Below, piece after piece: positions 13,001 to 28,000 of a DNA stretch of 64,000 bases. Position 1 is the first letter of the stretch. Each line of letters begins with the position of its first letter. The notes under the pieces are model-generated. The model was not told the origin of the DNA. It searched no databases and saw nothing but the letters and a program-made list of their open reading frames with translations. Origin of the DNA: Membranipora membranacea (Eukaryota; Bryozoa; Gymnolaemata; Cheilostomatida; Membraniporidae); contig OU612073.1 of the NCBI GenBank assembly GCA_914767715.1, positions 250,001 to 314,000 of the forward strand, in the 5' to 3' direction. A program made the position numbers and the translations under genes.

Positions 13001-16000
13001 CATTATACAGAGGGTTTCCAACAGTAATATCAAGGTATAGGCTACATGGTATAGATAGCTAGAAGGCAGATAATTATTCTTACCATCCTTCTTATTCCTG
13101 ACTAGTTTGATTGTGTTGGGCTCATTCAGTTTGATTGACGTTTTAGAGACAAACTCTTCAGGCTTTGACCCCAGGTTGACCTTGAAAACAGGGGTTCCAT
13201 CCATTAATCCTAGGGCTATAAAATCTGTAGCTCCATCTTCCTCCTTCTCAGGGCCCGAGTACATCAATAAACCTGATCAGATATAAGGTATAAACTATCT
13301 ACATTATGAGCCACTCACACAAATATTTGTATAGCTTTTTTGAACAAAGACATTTTTAAAATACAGATTGATTTTTTCGTTTTTGTTGTTCATGTAATAC
13401 TCGCTCTTATTATGATAGCCATGTTACCATGTGTTATTTTGAGCGGTAAAATCAAAGTCGATATCAATCTATCTATCTATCAATCTATCCATCCACTTCT
13501 TAGGAACTGGAGGAATGTCAAAAGATAAGATAAGGTAAGATGATCTTAAAGTTAGAGATGTCAAATAATCAGTATTTAGTTATAAAAGGTTAGAGAGAAC
13601 TTACTGAAATTTATTATTGTTATCATTTCACTCACCTGTTTCCTCGGATGGGGTAAATGCTATTTCTATTGTCGTAGAGAGATAAGCATCCTTTATGGGA
13701 TCCAGCTCCAGATATGAACCATCATTAACGAATCCTGGTATGAATGCTACAAACAGAGCAACATTTACAACTATCAAAGAACCAAAATAAGAGTAAATCC
13801 CACTAGTATGACCAATCCAATTTGATCTCGGTGCTATCATATACTGCAATGCAATACATTAAACACTCTGGTTTCATCCCTCATGTCAGGAATTTGATGA
13901 TCCTAAGTATAAAGTACCATTACCAGTTGGCCGTTCACCTTGTACACCTGAAATGTAGCATTCAGATTTCTGTTGATTAGAATACTTACAGTTTTTAGTA
14001 AGCTGCCATACTTCAGTATCTTTACCGTCAGCGTTATTAGCCTCACATGTATAAACCATAGAGCCAGAAGCCCAGTCTACAGGTACTCTCAGTACACTAT
14101 CTGTGCTTATAATGGTGTCATTTCTGTCAAACATTCACAGTAACATAATAACATAGTAACATGTACTCATGCTGGTCAAGATTGTGTAAACAGGGATGGC
14201 AAGACGGTAGCATTCAGCTTTCATGTCGATATGAAGGTGGACTGGGCTGGATCTTTCAACTACTATATATGTAGCTTCTTTTAATGGTTTATAAGAAGTA
14301 TAATCATGAACATGATATTTAGTCATATCAGAAAGCGAAATAGCTGTCTGTGATATTTTTGTTAGGGTCGTTCATCTTACTATCTAACTAAGTCATTGTG
14401 ACTTGAGCTATGATATCTTATCCTACACTGCTGAAGATCGTGGGCCACCACTTGAGCACAACTTAAACTAGGGTTCTTTTGCTATTTATACCCATGTCCA
14501 ATAGAAAATGCTGTCTATCAATAATAGTGGAGACAACACCCTGCTTGTAACCTTGAGCTGACCATAGACTTAATATAGACTTAGTATATAATACATCTAC
14601 GGAGATGACTCACCCTTGTTTTGTCCACTGATATTTGATTGGATCGTCACCTACTGCTCTACAGTCTATAGTAGCTTCCTGTAAGTTAGACTCTAAAGTC
14701 ATAAGGCAGACCTGTCCAGCTGTACGGATACCTCTACATGATGTGATCGAAGGTGAACCTAAATAACATACATATACATACATATATAATACCGTACTGG
14801 CTCCTAAAAACACACATATACATATACAATACCGTACTGGCTCCTATATAACAAACATATATGTATATTATAATATATAGAGAATGGCTGTCCGTCTATT
14901 CAGACGATGACTGCACCGAGGTGTTTCTTAGGAAGAGGTTGTATAATGGCGACTAGGTTTCCATGTCATTAGTGCCACTCTTCAACCACAGACAGCTCTA
15001 ACCCAGCGTGAAGCATATCGCTACAAAGCCGTATATAATAATACTGGCTCCTGAATGACACACATATATGTATTTAATGATACTGGTAGATGGGAGAATC
15101 TCACTAAGGTAGCACGTCTACAGCTTAGAATTATTGCTCTTAGTATAAGAAGGCCACATTCTGCTAGTTCTTTTTGTTGACAACGTATGTCTGGCTGTTG
15201 TCAGTGAGTTCCACATTCATCTATCGTCTGTATCTATTCACTACCAGATGTAGGTACGTGTTACCATAGTGATAGCCATAGACACACAATGTTTGTCTAT
15301 GGTGATAACTCACCAGATCTGGGAGGGTTCGTAGCTATAAAAGAGTCAGTAGTCCCGTCTGTAATGTCTGCGGTTGTTCTCTGTACTGGTTGTGATGTGG
15401 CCACATCTGTAAATGGAAGAAAAATGATGTTCCAATCTCTTACTTTGTAATGCAGCCAACTGGTAATTAGATTATTTGTGGCCAGCGGGCTGCATCATAA
15501 GGCTTCTAGGCTTCTGAGCACTTCATGAAAGGAAACATGTTACATCCACTGGGCTCAGATAAGTTAGTATCTCAATATAAGACCACATTGCTGATGCCAA
15601 ATCATAAAGAGTTACACCAACAATTGAAACAGCTGAAGTTATAAGTCTCTTAGTAAGTATTAAAGCTGAGTGAATATAAAACTAACTGTAGTTATGTAAC
15701 ACCCACCTCTTGTACTCAGTCTGGCTGTAGCGAATACTGATCCTCCATCATTACTAGCTCTACAGACATACATACCGGCATCTTCAGTGGTAAAACTGGG
15801 GATATACAGTACTGATGATCTTACTACAGCATCAGATGGTAGGGTACCTCGCTCTCTACTCCACTCAAACCTGACTGCATCTGAATTAAAATTAGTTATT
15901 ATAGTAGAACATCCATAGTGTGAACCAGGGAGACCTGTGTGAGTCAAACTGGTCCAAATTTTGCTAATAACCGAAAATATGTTTTTCAAGATATAAGAAT

Positions 16001-19000
16001 GAAATCTGAATCGTCTGTGATAACTGACCTCTCCCCCTCTCGTTGTCCAGTTCAATTTCATCTAACACAGGTCAGGTCATATTAAAATCAACACCGCATA
16101 GCCTACACCATAATCGACCAAAAATGTAGATGTATCATAAAAGACAAGAGATCAGTTTGAAATTCTATGAAAATTGAAACTCAATCAGTATTTAAATGAT
16201 CACAATATGTCACAGGACAAACTGCATGAGATTTTTTATCAAACACTTTGATTGTAGCAATATGAAGCCTCAAAACAGCCACTCTTAAGATAATAGTAAC
16301 CAGTCCTATCCATCTACACTGTATTCGGAGCGGAGATTCGTGGTCGGTATCTCAAAATGACAATTTTTAAGCTATGTAATCATACTTACTTACTTGAACA
16401 TGGATATCCGATTATAAAACACTGAACCCGGACTTGTTACTAATTTACAGTAATTGCGACAGGGGATAATAAAATAACTACGGGAATAAGCGAAAGCAAA
16501 CATTAGGAATAACCGCGAATTTACCTGCATGCCTTTCGTCGCTACCTGCATATAAAGTACATACCACAAGGGTCACAACAGTAATATTAGAGGTCTGTGG
16601 GGGTATCCTACATGCAGGGCATTTGGGGTGACCCACCATCAAACATCCGCAGTTCCAGAGAAGTGATATCCACAATGTTGAGTGAAACAATAAAGGTAAT
16701 AGTTAGGTGAATAATCAGGTAATATAACTCATAGCGTGTGACTTAATCTTAGAGGTAGCTACATGACCTCAAATCTTGTCTCTGAAGGTTATATTAGGTT
16801 GTCAGTGCACAGGTTGAAGGTAACTTACCTATAGCGTTACACTCAAGCTGAACAGCTGATCCTACAGGTACTGAGGCTTGTGGTGGTCTGATTACAGCAT
16901 ACTGGGGAGGATCTACACCGACAGCTGGTGTCGTCATAAACGGAGTTGTCTTCACAGCTGGTGGCGCTCGTGTTCTTGGTGTAGTACGTGGCAGTGCTGC
17001 TGAAAATATAGAGATATAATGATCACATACACATGATGAGCAAGAGAACATATAAGGTCACTGATATATTACACCATCATCGGTCATCTACTAGAAGCGA
17101 TTAAAGTTACAACTCACCATAAAACACTACATTAGACAACTTCTCTCTGAGGGATATATGTATTTATCCTCGTAGTGTTACCTTGGTATATAGTATACTC
17201 ATGCCAATGACAGTTACAGTTACCCACACACATAAGAGCGTCGTGCAAACAAAAACAATTTAGCCCAAAGGTGGAATAATCTCCGAATACCAGCAGCAGA
17301 AGAAGGTCCTCTGTGGTCACACGGTTAGACATTTAAAAGATAAGGTAGATTGAAAAAAGTGACAGTGCAGACCTTTAAACGAAATATTATCTCTGGGTGT
17401 AGAAACTATGAAAGGAGCTGTTCTAGGTGAAAACCTTAGACCATGAATCACACAGAAGTGAAAATTGGGGGACGCGTGTTTCACAGCCCCAATCATTGAG
17501 GTCAGCTGTCACTGCTGTCTGATTTCAATCTACCAGACCTCAAACATCAAGTTATCTAGATCGGACTTAATTCTTATGTAGCATAAAATTAATATCAAAC
17601 TGATGATCTCTCTGAAGCTTGTGAGGCCAAGCATTGTAGATGAGCAGACGGATTGCTTGCTAACCAGAATAGATAGAAAATTACTATTTTATTTAAACTA
17701 CCAATCCATTGTACACTAAGTCTAATCTAGACGTCATCTTGAAAAAAATTAAGACAGAAATGAAGGTATAAGAGGAGTAAAAAGAATATTCTCTTGGTAA
17801 GACTAGAAAATCAGCAGAGCATCGCTCGATCAATGACAAGACTACATCTGGCTATTAAGTCATTTCAGTTTGCAAAAACACTAAAACACTAAAGATTGTC
17901 GTGAATCATTATAACAGAAATAAAAACGGCCGCCCAATATCACAAATAGACAAATTTTAGACAAAACATCAAAATAAAAAGATAGGAAAATTATTGAAAA
18001 GTTTGGTATACTTGATACTGCCCTGTATAAGTAGTAAGTGTGTTAATTTGTGCATGGCATTGCCGCGGTCTTGTATGATTTAGTAAGAAGCAATACGAAC
18101 TGAGGATCAGTACAGATCTGAATTGAAGATCAACAATTTTACCCTGGTTGGTACTCTCTGCACACAAGAGCAATAGAAGCGCAGCCAATCTACACTCAGT
18201 GTAAACCTCATGTGGATACACAACAGGCCGATGTTATAGATCTAACATATCAAAACTGAGTTTGGTATGAACTGCATGTATTCTCACATGATCAGCTGTA
18301 TTCTTGGTTGATGCCAATACCATGATACAACTGGATTGCCAGAGAGAACCGCTAGAAATCGGTCGGGCCTAATGTTGATGGATTACCACTTGCTTGTTAA
18401 TACAAAGCTATGCTTACATGACACTAAAGGCAGCAGGCATAGGACCTTACACATAATCTACATAGATAGGGTGTCACCATGTTTTACTGACATAAAGCTT
18501 GCGGGTTTGTCGCCATGTCAAGAGAAGCAATGTCTGATTAATTGACGGCAGCATAACATCTATACAGGGCAGTAAGTTGGCTGTCGAGCATGCACCGGGT
18601 TATCCCAGCACTACCAGCGCTGTGTACAAATGCATACATATTGTTGATGTAGTTATTGGTGAGAAAGGTTTGCTTAGAGTACGGTTCAAATTTGTTCATC
18701 GTTTTTGACAGGGCAAAGAAATGCACGCTTAGACAAAGATAACTTCAGCAATGGAAATAGTTCATCACAAACAAACGACAGAGAAACTAACGACTACGTG
18801 CTCTGCACATATAGATGCTACTAGAGAGAGAGACAGTGTGCTGCCGCCCTAATTTTGTTTGTCTATGCGATGCTGCCGATGTGGCTGCTGCCGCAGTGAC
18901 ATAGTATAAATGTTAGTTATTTTAGTTGTCAATATATTGAGACGATGCTCTGATGATGATGTATTATACAAACTATAGTGTTCATTTTAAAATGTCCAGT

Positions 19001-22000
19001 TTTATCCTACAATGATAATATAAAGAGAAAACAAAAACAAGGTTAATGGAACATCTATAATTGATTGTACAAAGAGAAGCGAGACGAATAAGAAGGAGAG
19101 ACAAAATAAAACGAAAGGAAAGAGAATATTTTATATTCTAACATATATTATGTTTCGGTAGTGCATTTAATTTAATTTGATCATATTAAAACCATTGGAA
19201 GTTGGTCTGATCTCTACTTGACTTATCAGGCCTTGTATTGAATGGCTGTCTGCTCTGATTGTATTGAATGGCTGTCTGCTCTGATTGTATTGAATGGCTG
19301 TCTGCTCTGATTGTATTGAATGGCTGTCTGCTCTGATTGTTTGTTATGCCAACTCTAGATGGCAAAAAATTGTAACTGTAACTCTGTTACATACAACAGA
19401 ACAACTACCTTGGCTTACATCCATTCAATATAAGATCCTACCAAGATTTCTCTATCATAGACAAACTACCCGAAAATGGTCCAATCACGGGCAGACTAAA
19501 CAAATATATTTGTGCATGAAATTAACATTCAAAGGGGAAGCGTCTATTAAGCTCAGCATTCAAAAAGAGGGACTTAATAATACTTCTAAACAATGTAAGA
19601 CTCTGTTAATGACGGTGAACAAAACCACTCTAACTAAATGTGCAAGACCGAACACTGTTGCCATGTATAAAAGCAATTCTATGGAAAGATGAAGTCAATG
19701 AGAAGAAGAGGAAGGATTATATATAGAATAATTTACTCACCTAATTGTAACATTGTGTTGGCGGTCTGTGATGGACCGTAGATATTAGAGGCAGTACAGA
19801 TGTATCGACCCTCATCCTCAAACTTAAAGCTTGGTATCCTGTAATACCACAGAGACATATACATAGACACAGAGAGATAGCAATAGAAGGTATTTCAGTA
19901 TGGGTAACTTACAGCTCTTTACATGTCTAACTTTGTCTAAGAATATCTCAATCCATGTTTCATAGTAAAGTAACACAACTTTGAAAGGTCGGATATGCTG
20001 CTGAGATTACATTACCTCTGTCAGTTTCAAGGACAGTTACCAACAATGTACCACCAGGGCACTGTAAAAAATGTTGGGGAAGAGACTCTACTGCAGTCAA
20101 TATCGTTGGCCAGCTCTCTGAGCTCCCAAGTAAAGTGAGAGAGCCTTATACAAGCTGGTAGTAGCCTTGTCACACAGTCACGGTTTTTGGCAATCCCAAA
20201 ACCGTGACTGTGTGACAAGGCTAGGCTAGTAGTAATACTAGCTAGTAGTAATACAGGGGGGTCTTTCAATTAGAAACAGCCAAAATCGCAATATTATCGC
20301 TCACTCACTGAGTGAGCGATACCTGCTAGGGGTCTCGCTTTCAGATCGCTCAGTCACTTGATGGAACTATATACATTCTGAGTGAGCGATTTGGGAGCGA
20401 TTTTCTCTAATTGAAACACCAAGTGAGTGATCATTTTGAGCGATGTGATAGTGATGTGATAGTGATAACTTGCTTTAGTAAAGGATCACTCTTTCTAATT
20501 GAAAGACCCCCCTGGATAGAAGTAATACAAGCTAGTAGTAATACAGGATAGAAGTAATACAAGCTAGTAGTAATACAGGATAGAAGTAATACTAGCTAGT
20601 AGTAATACAGGATAGAAGTAATACTAGCTAGTAGTAATACACGCTAGTAGTAATACAGGATAGAAGTAATACTAGCTAGTAGTAATACAGGATAGAAGTA
20701 ATACTAACTAGTAGTAATACAGGATAGAAGTAATACTAGCTAGTAGTAATACAGGATAGAAGTAATACTAGCTAGTAGTAATACAGGATAGAAGTAATAC
20801 TAGCTAGTAGTAATACAGGATAGAAGTAATACTAGCTAGTAGTAATACAGGATAGAAGTAATACTAGCTAGTAGTAATACAGGATAGAAGTAATACTAGC
20901 TAGTAGTAATACAGGATAGAAGTAATACTAGCTAGTAGTAATACAGGATAGAAGTAATACTAGCTAGTAGTAATACAGGATAGAAGTAATACTAGCTAGT
21001 AGTAATACAGGATAGAAGTAATACACGCTAGTAGTAATACAGGATAGTAGTAATACAGGATAGAAGTAATACTAGCTAGTAGTAATACACGCTAGTAGTA
21101 ATACAGGATAGAAGTAATACTAGCTAGTAGTAATACAGGATAGAAGTAATACTAGCTAGTAGTAATACAGGATAGAAGTAATACTAGCTAGTAGTAATAC
21201 AGGATAGAAGTAATACTAGCTAGTAGTAATACAGGATAGAAGTAATACTAGCTAGTAGTAATACAGGATAGAAGTAATACTAGCTAGTAGTAATACAGGA
21301 TAGAAGTAATACTAGCTAGTAGTAATACAGGATAGAAGTAATACTAGCTAGTAGTAATACAGGATAGAAGTAATACTAGCTAGTAGTAGAAACACTACAC
21401 ATCACCTGTGAGGCTACAGTGAGTTATTTATAACTTACACTAGAATGTTATCTCTAACATCAGCGTTTGCAGGTAGAAGTTCATTATTATAACGAGTCCA
21501 CTCATAGAATACGCCATCACCATCAGCGTTACACTGTAGGGTTACTCTGTCATCTTGTCTCAGTGAATCTCCTCTTACTGATGATAAGATCTGAGCAGAG
21601 CTGATCGCCTGACCTGAAATCAGAATATTTTCTTGCCAATAGGAATATGACAGTTGTCAAATCAATTAAGAAAATGATATAAGCAAGTTTAAGGATTGTC
21701 TTTACTTTGACAAAATGGTGACAACTTATAATTATCCCTCTAAAAATAGCTTTTTCATGCAACAGCTTGCATTTTGGTACATAAAAACTAATGCTGACAT
21801 AATTAGTCTGCAGTTAATAGCTAACAGTGATTCACCAATAGCGTAATTAGGACTTTCAACAAATAATCTCAACCAATTCAGTTGGTTGTCGGCATATCAG
21901 GGTTCACACACATCATATTGAAAAATAAACACAACCTAAACTATAGCATAACACAATCAGGCAGTTACAGCTGCTGTCATATGTGAGATTCCTAAAGGGT

Positions 22001-25000
22001 AAATATTTATAGCTCAACAGGGAAATAATAAACAGAGTGGCATAGATCACATCTACAGGGGATGCAACTTCACTAAGCCTCATTAGGCTCCAGTTTGACA
22101 TAAGTTTTTTAGTAATAAGTAATAAGTGCCCCATGAGGTTAGTGAGTAGTGTAATTATACTTACCTCCTGAAGGTCCGGCTGCCGTGTTGATGACATCGA
22201 ATGAATAATCTCCATAAGCTGTCTGTCCTGACACTGAAGCCTCACATCTGTAGGTTCCTCTATCAATCTCCTCAAGTCGACGGAATCTGTATATGTATAC
22301 ACACATTGAAATAAATCCACGTCACAAAACTACCCATACTGATAATCATGCTCATTAGCTGTTTATATATATATATATATATATATAAATGTGATGATAT
22401 AGATCCTGAGATCTGGTAATATCATATACTGATAGTAAGCTTGGTGCCGAGGTTGGTTCATTACTAGCGATGGTTGCGCTCTACTATGGCTGATAGATAA
22501 ACATCAACACTTCTCAAAAACACGAAGACATCTAAACAACCAATAACATGAGTAAGATACAATGGAATATAACTTTTACACACAACTAGTTACGATAGAT
22601 AGATAGGTACCATAGACTTAATGATAATATTAATATTAGTAAGTCTATGAGTAATACTCACACCAGCGATGAGCCAGTTTGGTAAGCATGTGCTGGAAGG
22701 CTGTCTCCACGCCTCTCCCATCTTATCTCAGTATTAGTTGATGGTTCACAGGTTAGAGTGAGAGCTGAACCCTCAGCAAACTGACTCTGCTGTGCTGGAT
22801 CGGGTAGCGTTCCCTCAGCTTTCAAAACCAGACTCAACTCAGGCTAAAGAATAAAATTCAAACAACTCATGTCAGTAAAAGCAAAATGATAGCATTTCTG
22901 GACGGTGGTTTTACTGTAGGTAATATCAGTCACCAAATTATCAAATTAACGGATTCAATTAATCTACATTTGAAATTGAGTTAAATATCAGTAACATTTT
23001 TAATGGCAAACAATTTATGGTGTCCACATGTGTCCGTTGTCATCTCTTGTAGGTTTGAAGGTATATATTTTTGCTTACAGAGTTAAGCCGTATACTATGA
23101 GATGATGATGATGTAGTACCGCTGCGCCCCTCTGCAGTACAAGTGTATACGCCGGCATCTTCAGGCTTGAAGCTGTATAATCTGAGGAAACCCCCACTGA
23201 CAGCCGAGCTCTCAGGTAGATCTCCGCCCACGCGTGACCAGGTGTAGGTGTCTGCTGAGTCACCCTCACATCTCAGGTCAAACTACAGTAGATTTAGAAT
23301 TTGTAAGGACTTCATGAGTAGCGTGACTATCAGGGAATTCTAGAGTCCTTTGAAGCTCTGTTATGTACTGATTACCAGGCCTACATATGATGAGATGGAC
23401 TTACTCTGAATATTTATCTCGATGATGACAGTTCTGGAACCAAAGTTTGAGAGATAACTATGTGCCTACACTTTGATAACTGATAACCATACACTGACGG
23501 TTCTAAAGATAACTATACACTCAAAGAATGTGAGTTGATAACTATACACTCACAGTTTTAGAGTTGATAACTATACACTCACAGTTTTAGAGTTGTTAAC
23601 CATACACTGACAGTTCTAAAGATAACTATACACTCAAAGAATGTGAGTTGATAACTATACACTCATAGTTTTAGAGTTGATAACTATACGCTCACAGTTT
23701 TAGAGTTGATAACTATACACTCACAGTTTTAGAGTTGATAACTATACACTTACAGTTTGACCGATGTCAGCTGTATCCGGAGCGGTTATTCTGGGTAGAG
23801 ACTGATCCTGATTGCCCTGTACTATGATTGTATGTATGAGAGGGTCAGACTGTCCGTACTGATTCCTGGCTCGGCACATATACTCACCAGAGTCCTCCGG
23901 CTGTATGTTCAATATCCTATCAACAAATCACAGCAACATATCAGTTTGGTACAATTCAGGGGAAATGGGCATCAAACATGGAAATATTTGAGCGGCTACC
24001 AAAAATAATGATGTTCTGATAGTTAATTAGATTGTAGAGGTCACCGCGTTTGAATGCCTACAAAATCTTTGGAATGGGTGAGACACCAACTTTTTGATTG
24101 AACATGTTATACTATACACATGGTAGTGATACCCTCCAGGAGCGGTAACTGTAAATTGCTGAACAGGCTGAACGGACTTAACAGCTGAACAGAATTTCTC
24201 AGACTAAAATTATTATTTGTAATAATTTCTCTGGCTGACTATTACTTCTCAAATTCAAACACATTCCTCCTAACCAAATGATTTGATGAGTCACTAAGTT
24301 CCTGTTGGTGCCTAATATAACCAGTTTAGGGCAAGCAAATGAAGCAATCGATGTGCCAATTATGACAAAATCTGATGTGTTCTGGAAATTGGATACCAGA
24401 AACATTATCCAGCTCAACCTTCCATCTAGCCAGTCTTAACAAGCTTTGTTTATAAGGGGGGGGGGGGGAGGGGGCTACTTTCCATCCATTCACTAGTAGT
24501 GTGATGCCGAAAAAATTACTGAGAATAAAATTGAAAGAAACCAAGGTGAATGCAAACTTAAAATAAATGATTCAATGAGAAGAATATAAAGAATTGTCCA
24601 TGCTCATGCAAAATTAGACAATCATGTAAAGAATCAAACGAATAGTAGTCTGAGAAATTCTGTTCAGCTGTTCAGCCTGTTCAGCAATTTACAGTTACCC
24701 CTCTAGGAGGAGTAACTTCACAGAATCTATAAAAAATTATCTCAACAGGATATTGTTACATGTGTCATCATGAAAATAATGAAACTATTTTCCTACGGAC
24801 AATTCATCAGCGATGTAATACAGTTGGACAATTTGAAAGAGGGTTCATCCTTAACTGTGACTATGATACCAGTCTCAAGTGTCAAATGAGAGACAGTAAC
24901 AATCACTGTCTCTCCACAGTTAATAGCAGGTAACTTCTCCTTATTAATAAACATACAACTACAGACTAATATTCCGCGGTGAAACAGATTGTTTCCAGCC

Positions 25001-28000
25001 ATGAACTGAACCAAGCACCATAGTACCAGATATATCAGCAAACTAAAAGCAACGGGAGAATTTGCCTGACAAAGCAAAAGATGCGATATGCATTAGGGTT
25101 TACATAGTATGGGAGCACAAGGAACAGAGATCACATTAAAATCATCAGTGGTATCCAAGTGTTACTCTCGAGCATTTCAGAGAAGATAAACTTATAACCA
25201 CCAAACTTAGATAATAAACAAACCGACAGACAAAGAATATAAGAAATCTGTACGCTAAAATAAGAAATATGTCGTCCCATGAAGTTTACACGCACTGCTT
25301 CTCTTGTATTGAAGTATTGTGTGACGGCAGCTGCAGCATTGATGGGCTGATAACATGGAGGAGACAGTTCTGATGTAATAAAATTTTACTTATTTCATAA
25401 AGCAGCCAACCTTCTCACAGCGATGAACTTCTGACCGTCTATCCTACAGAGGCTGATATGTCAGACTGCGTATTAATAGCATCATGCAGTTCTACGGACC
25501 GCACCAGAGGAGTCATAGCATATAATACAAGTACTAATAAGGAGAACATGCTTCTAGTATGAGTACAACTAAAGGTAGAAGACTAAGAATGGTGAGTATC
25601 CAGCAGATCTTACGTCAGCTCAGCGTAGCCTGGACGAGATGTGAGCTGGGAGGAGACGGGTAACACTGACCCGTCCCGTCTCGACCACTCGATAGAGAAA
25701 TCATCAGCCGGTGTGACTAGACATGTCATATACACATCAGATCCAATATTAGCTGAGATATTACTAGGTGAGCCGGTGGGTGTAGGGGGTAAGAATCTAT
25801 CCCCAGCTAAAATATGATCAAACGGACATTGTTAGTTCAGGTATGAAACGTAAATCTGATACAAAATGTGCAAGAAATTTGTCAAGGGAAAGCCAAAACA
25901 ATTTGATTTATTTGAATCACTTTCCCTAAACAAATTTCTTTGCACATTTTCCAGGCAGTTCAAAGCCTGAGAACTTACTGCAGGGAGTTGTCCAAAGTAC
26001 GGGAGGAGGCAGGCAGCCTCCTCTGGTCATTTCTTGTCCATGATGTAGTAGAGTCAGTCTCTAAGGTTATACAGCTGAGCTCAGCATTATCTCCCTGGCG
26101 GAGGGTTTGTGAGAGTGGACTTCCTGCTGCAGCCAGAGGACGGTCAGGGAATCTCTCTCTGTTATTGTTTTCTAATCAGTCCAAATAATAACAGCATGAA
26201 CATGCAATCAATAGAGCAGGAGGGAGTATGATACAACTGTTTCCCAAAATATGGTCATTCTTTTCTGTTAGAACTGATTTCTACAGCTTAAGCAGGGCAC
26301 AAGCTGGAATTTGAAAGGCGTTCTCAGTCTTCATACACCACTTGTTGTTGGTTTTCAGACCAGTACAGCACAGGAAAGGTCGGGGACATGTCAAGTCTGT
26401 CTCCAGATGCTTTGTTGGTAGGATAGGGAGAGGACAACTGTTCTCATCTCACAAAAACAACCAAGCTTGCACAAACAGGCTAGGTTTGGTCTAGCCTGTC
26501 TTGACAAGCTTTGTTCGGTGGTGGGTTTCTATGAAATGTATCCACAATTATTCATGAGTAACTATAGGATTAAAAAATGCAAAATAAGCTTACACTCAGC
26601 GACAGTCACATTCACACAGCTATAACTAAATCTAAAGCTTAGCAGCGGATATTATGGACATGAGGTCATGAGTCATCGGTGTTTGACTCTGTTCTAGAAT
26701 TAAATCTGAGTGATGTTTTTTTTGCAGTCAGCTAATTGTTGGGCATGACAGCTACGGAGTTGTGTAATAGAATAGTAATTTGGGTGAAAAATACAAAAAA
26801 AGCAGAAAACAGGTGGTGAAGAACACTAAATGTGAACATGTAGATCGGCTTCGGACAGGTGTGAGGTGAGCAATCGGGTCACAGTAAGCAATCAAATTTA
26901 TCTCTCAGAGAGCGCTATGAGAATCTCTGTGGAGTATCAGCAGCTTTAATATCTGTGATAAAGTAAAATCTAATAAGAGGGCCTCACCGTTGATAACATT
27001 GACTAAAGCGGAGGTAGGCTCAGATTCCCCGCTGGTATATATAGCAGTACAGTAGTATATACCCCCATCCCCAGCAGTGATTCGAGGTATTACTAATAAA
27101 TCTCCTTCAAAGTAGTGCTGCTCAGGCAGCGGTAAGTCATTCTCACGTGACCACTCAATACGATCAGCGTCCGCAGGTTTGATACACTCGAGCAGCACCT
27201 GGGCTCCCTGATCTACGTTCTGAATTCTACTAGTAGGATCGGTTAGATCACCAGGACCAGATCCACCAGACGGACCACCAGACGGGCCGCCTGTAAGCCA
27301 AGTGTAGAGCAGGGTACAAAGCAGCACAGCTAAGCATCAAGCAGTCAGGGTGCAAATCATACAAAGTAAGCATTGGGATAGTAAGAAATTGCGAAATATG
27401 CGACAACAAACAAATTTTTTTTTCTCATATTCTATGGTGACAGCTTATTAGTATTGTCTGAGGCATTCGATTTTGTATCAAAAAAGATGAAAGTCGATAG
27501 AAAATGAAAAGGGATCAAACAAATATTTTGGGAATGACTTACCGATCTCTACTATAAGTCTAACTAAAGGACTGGACCCCTGTGAGTTTCTAGCGTAGCA
27601 GTAATATACACCACCATCCTCAGACTTCACATCAAACAGCCTACAAACATAGATGTATATATATATATATATATATATAATACATTCACCAAACAGCATG
27701 GCATTGTTTCTCCTTACTGCGCTTCAGCAGGAGTATAGTTTTTCTCATTATAGTGAAGTAAATGGTGAAGTCATGGCAGGAAATCTTATGAGCTGTCAGT
27801 TCTTTGTATTGGATTGTCGACTAATACCGAGAGGAGAGACTCATAAAATTTGCCTCATTTTCATGGACGGTTCCATTAGGCGTTTGAATATATATTTAGG
27901 ATACTGAAGAATGTTTAGGTTATGTTAGGCTAGGTTTATTATTACCACCCATGTATCAGCAGGCAATAAAATTGAATTGGTACATGAAAATGAAAAACTT

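Noticed and set aside
13900-13960. Small exon (GVQGERPT, then GNGTLYLG) between Ig 20 and LG1
   Set aside because: Could be a 24-nt phase-1 exon, but its donor (GTAATG) is weak and exons 60 and 61 join in frame without it.
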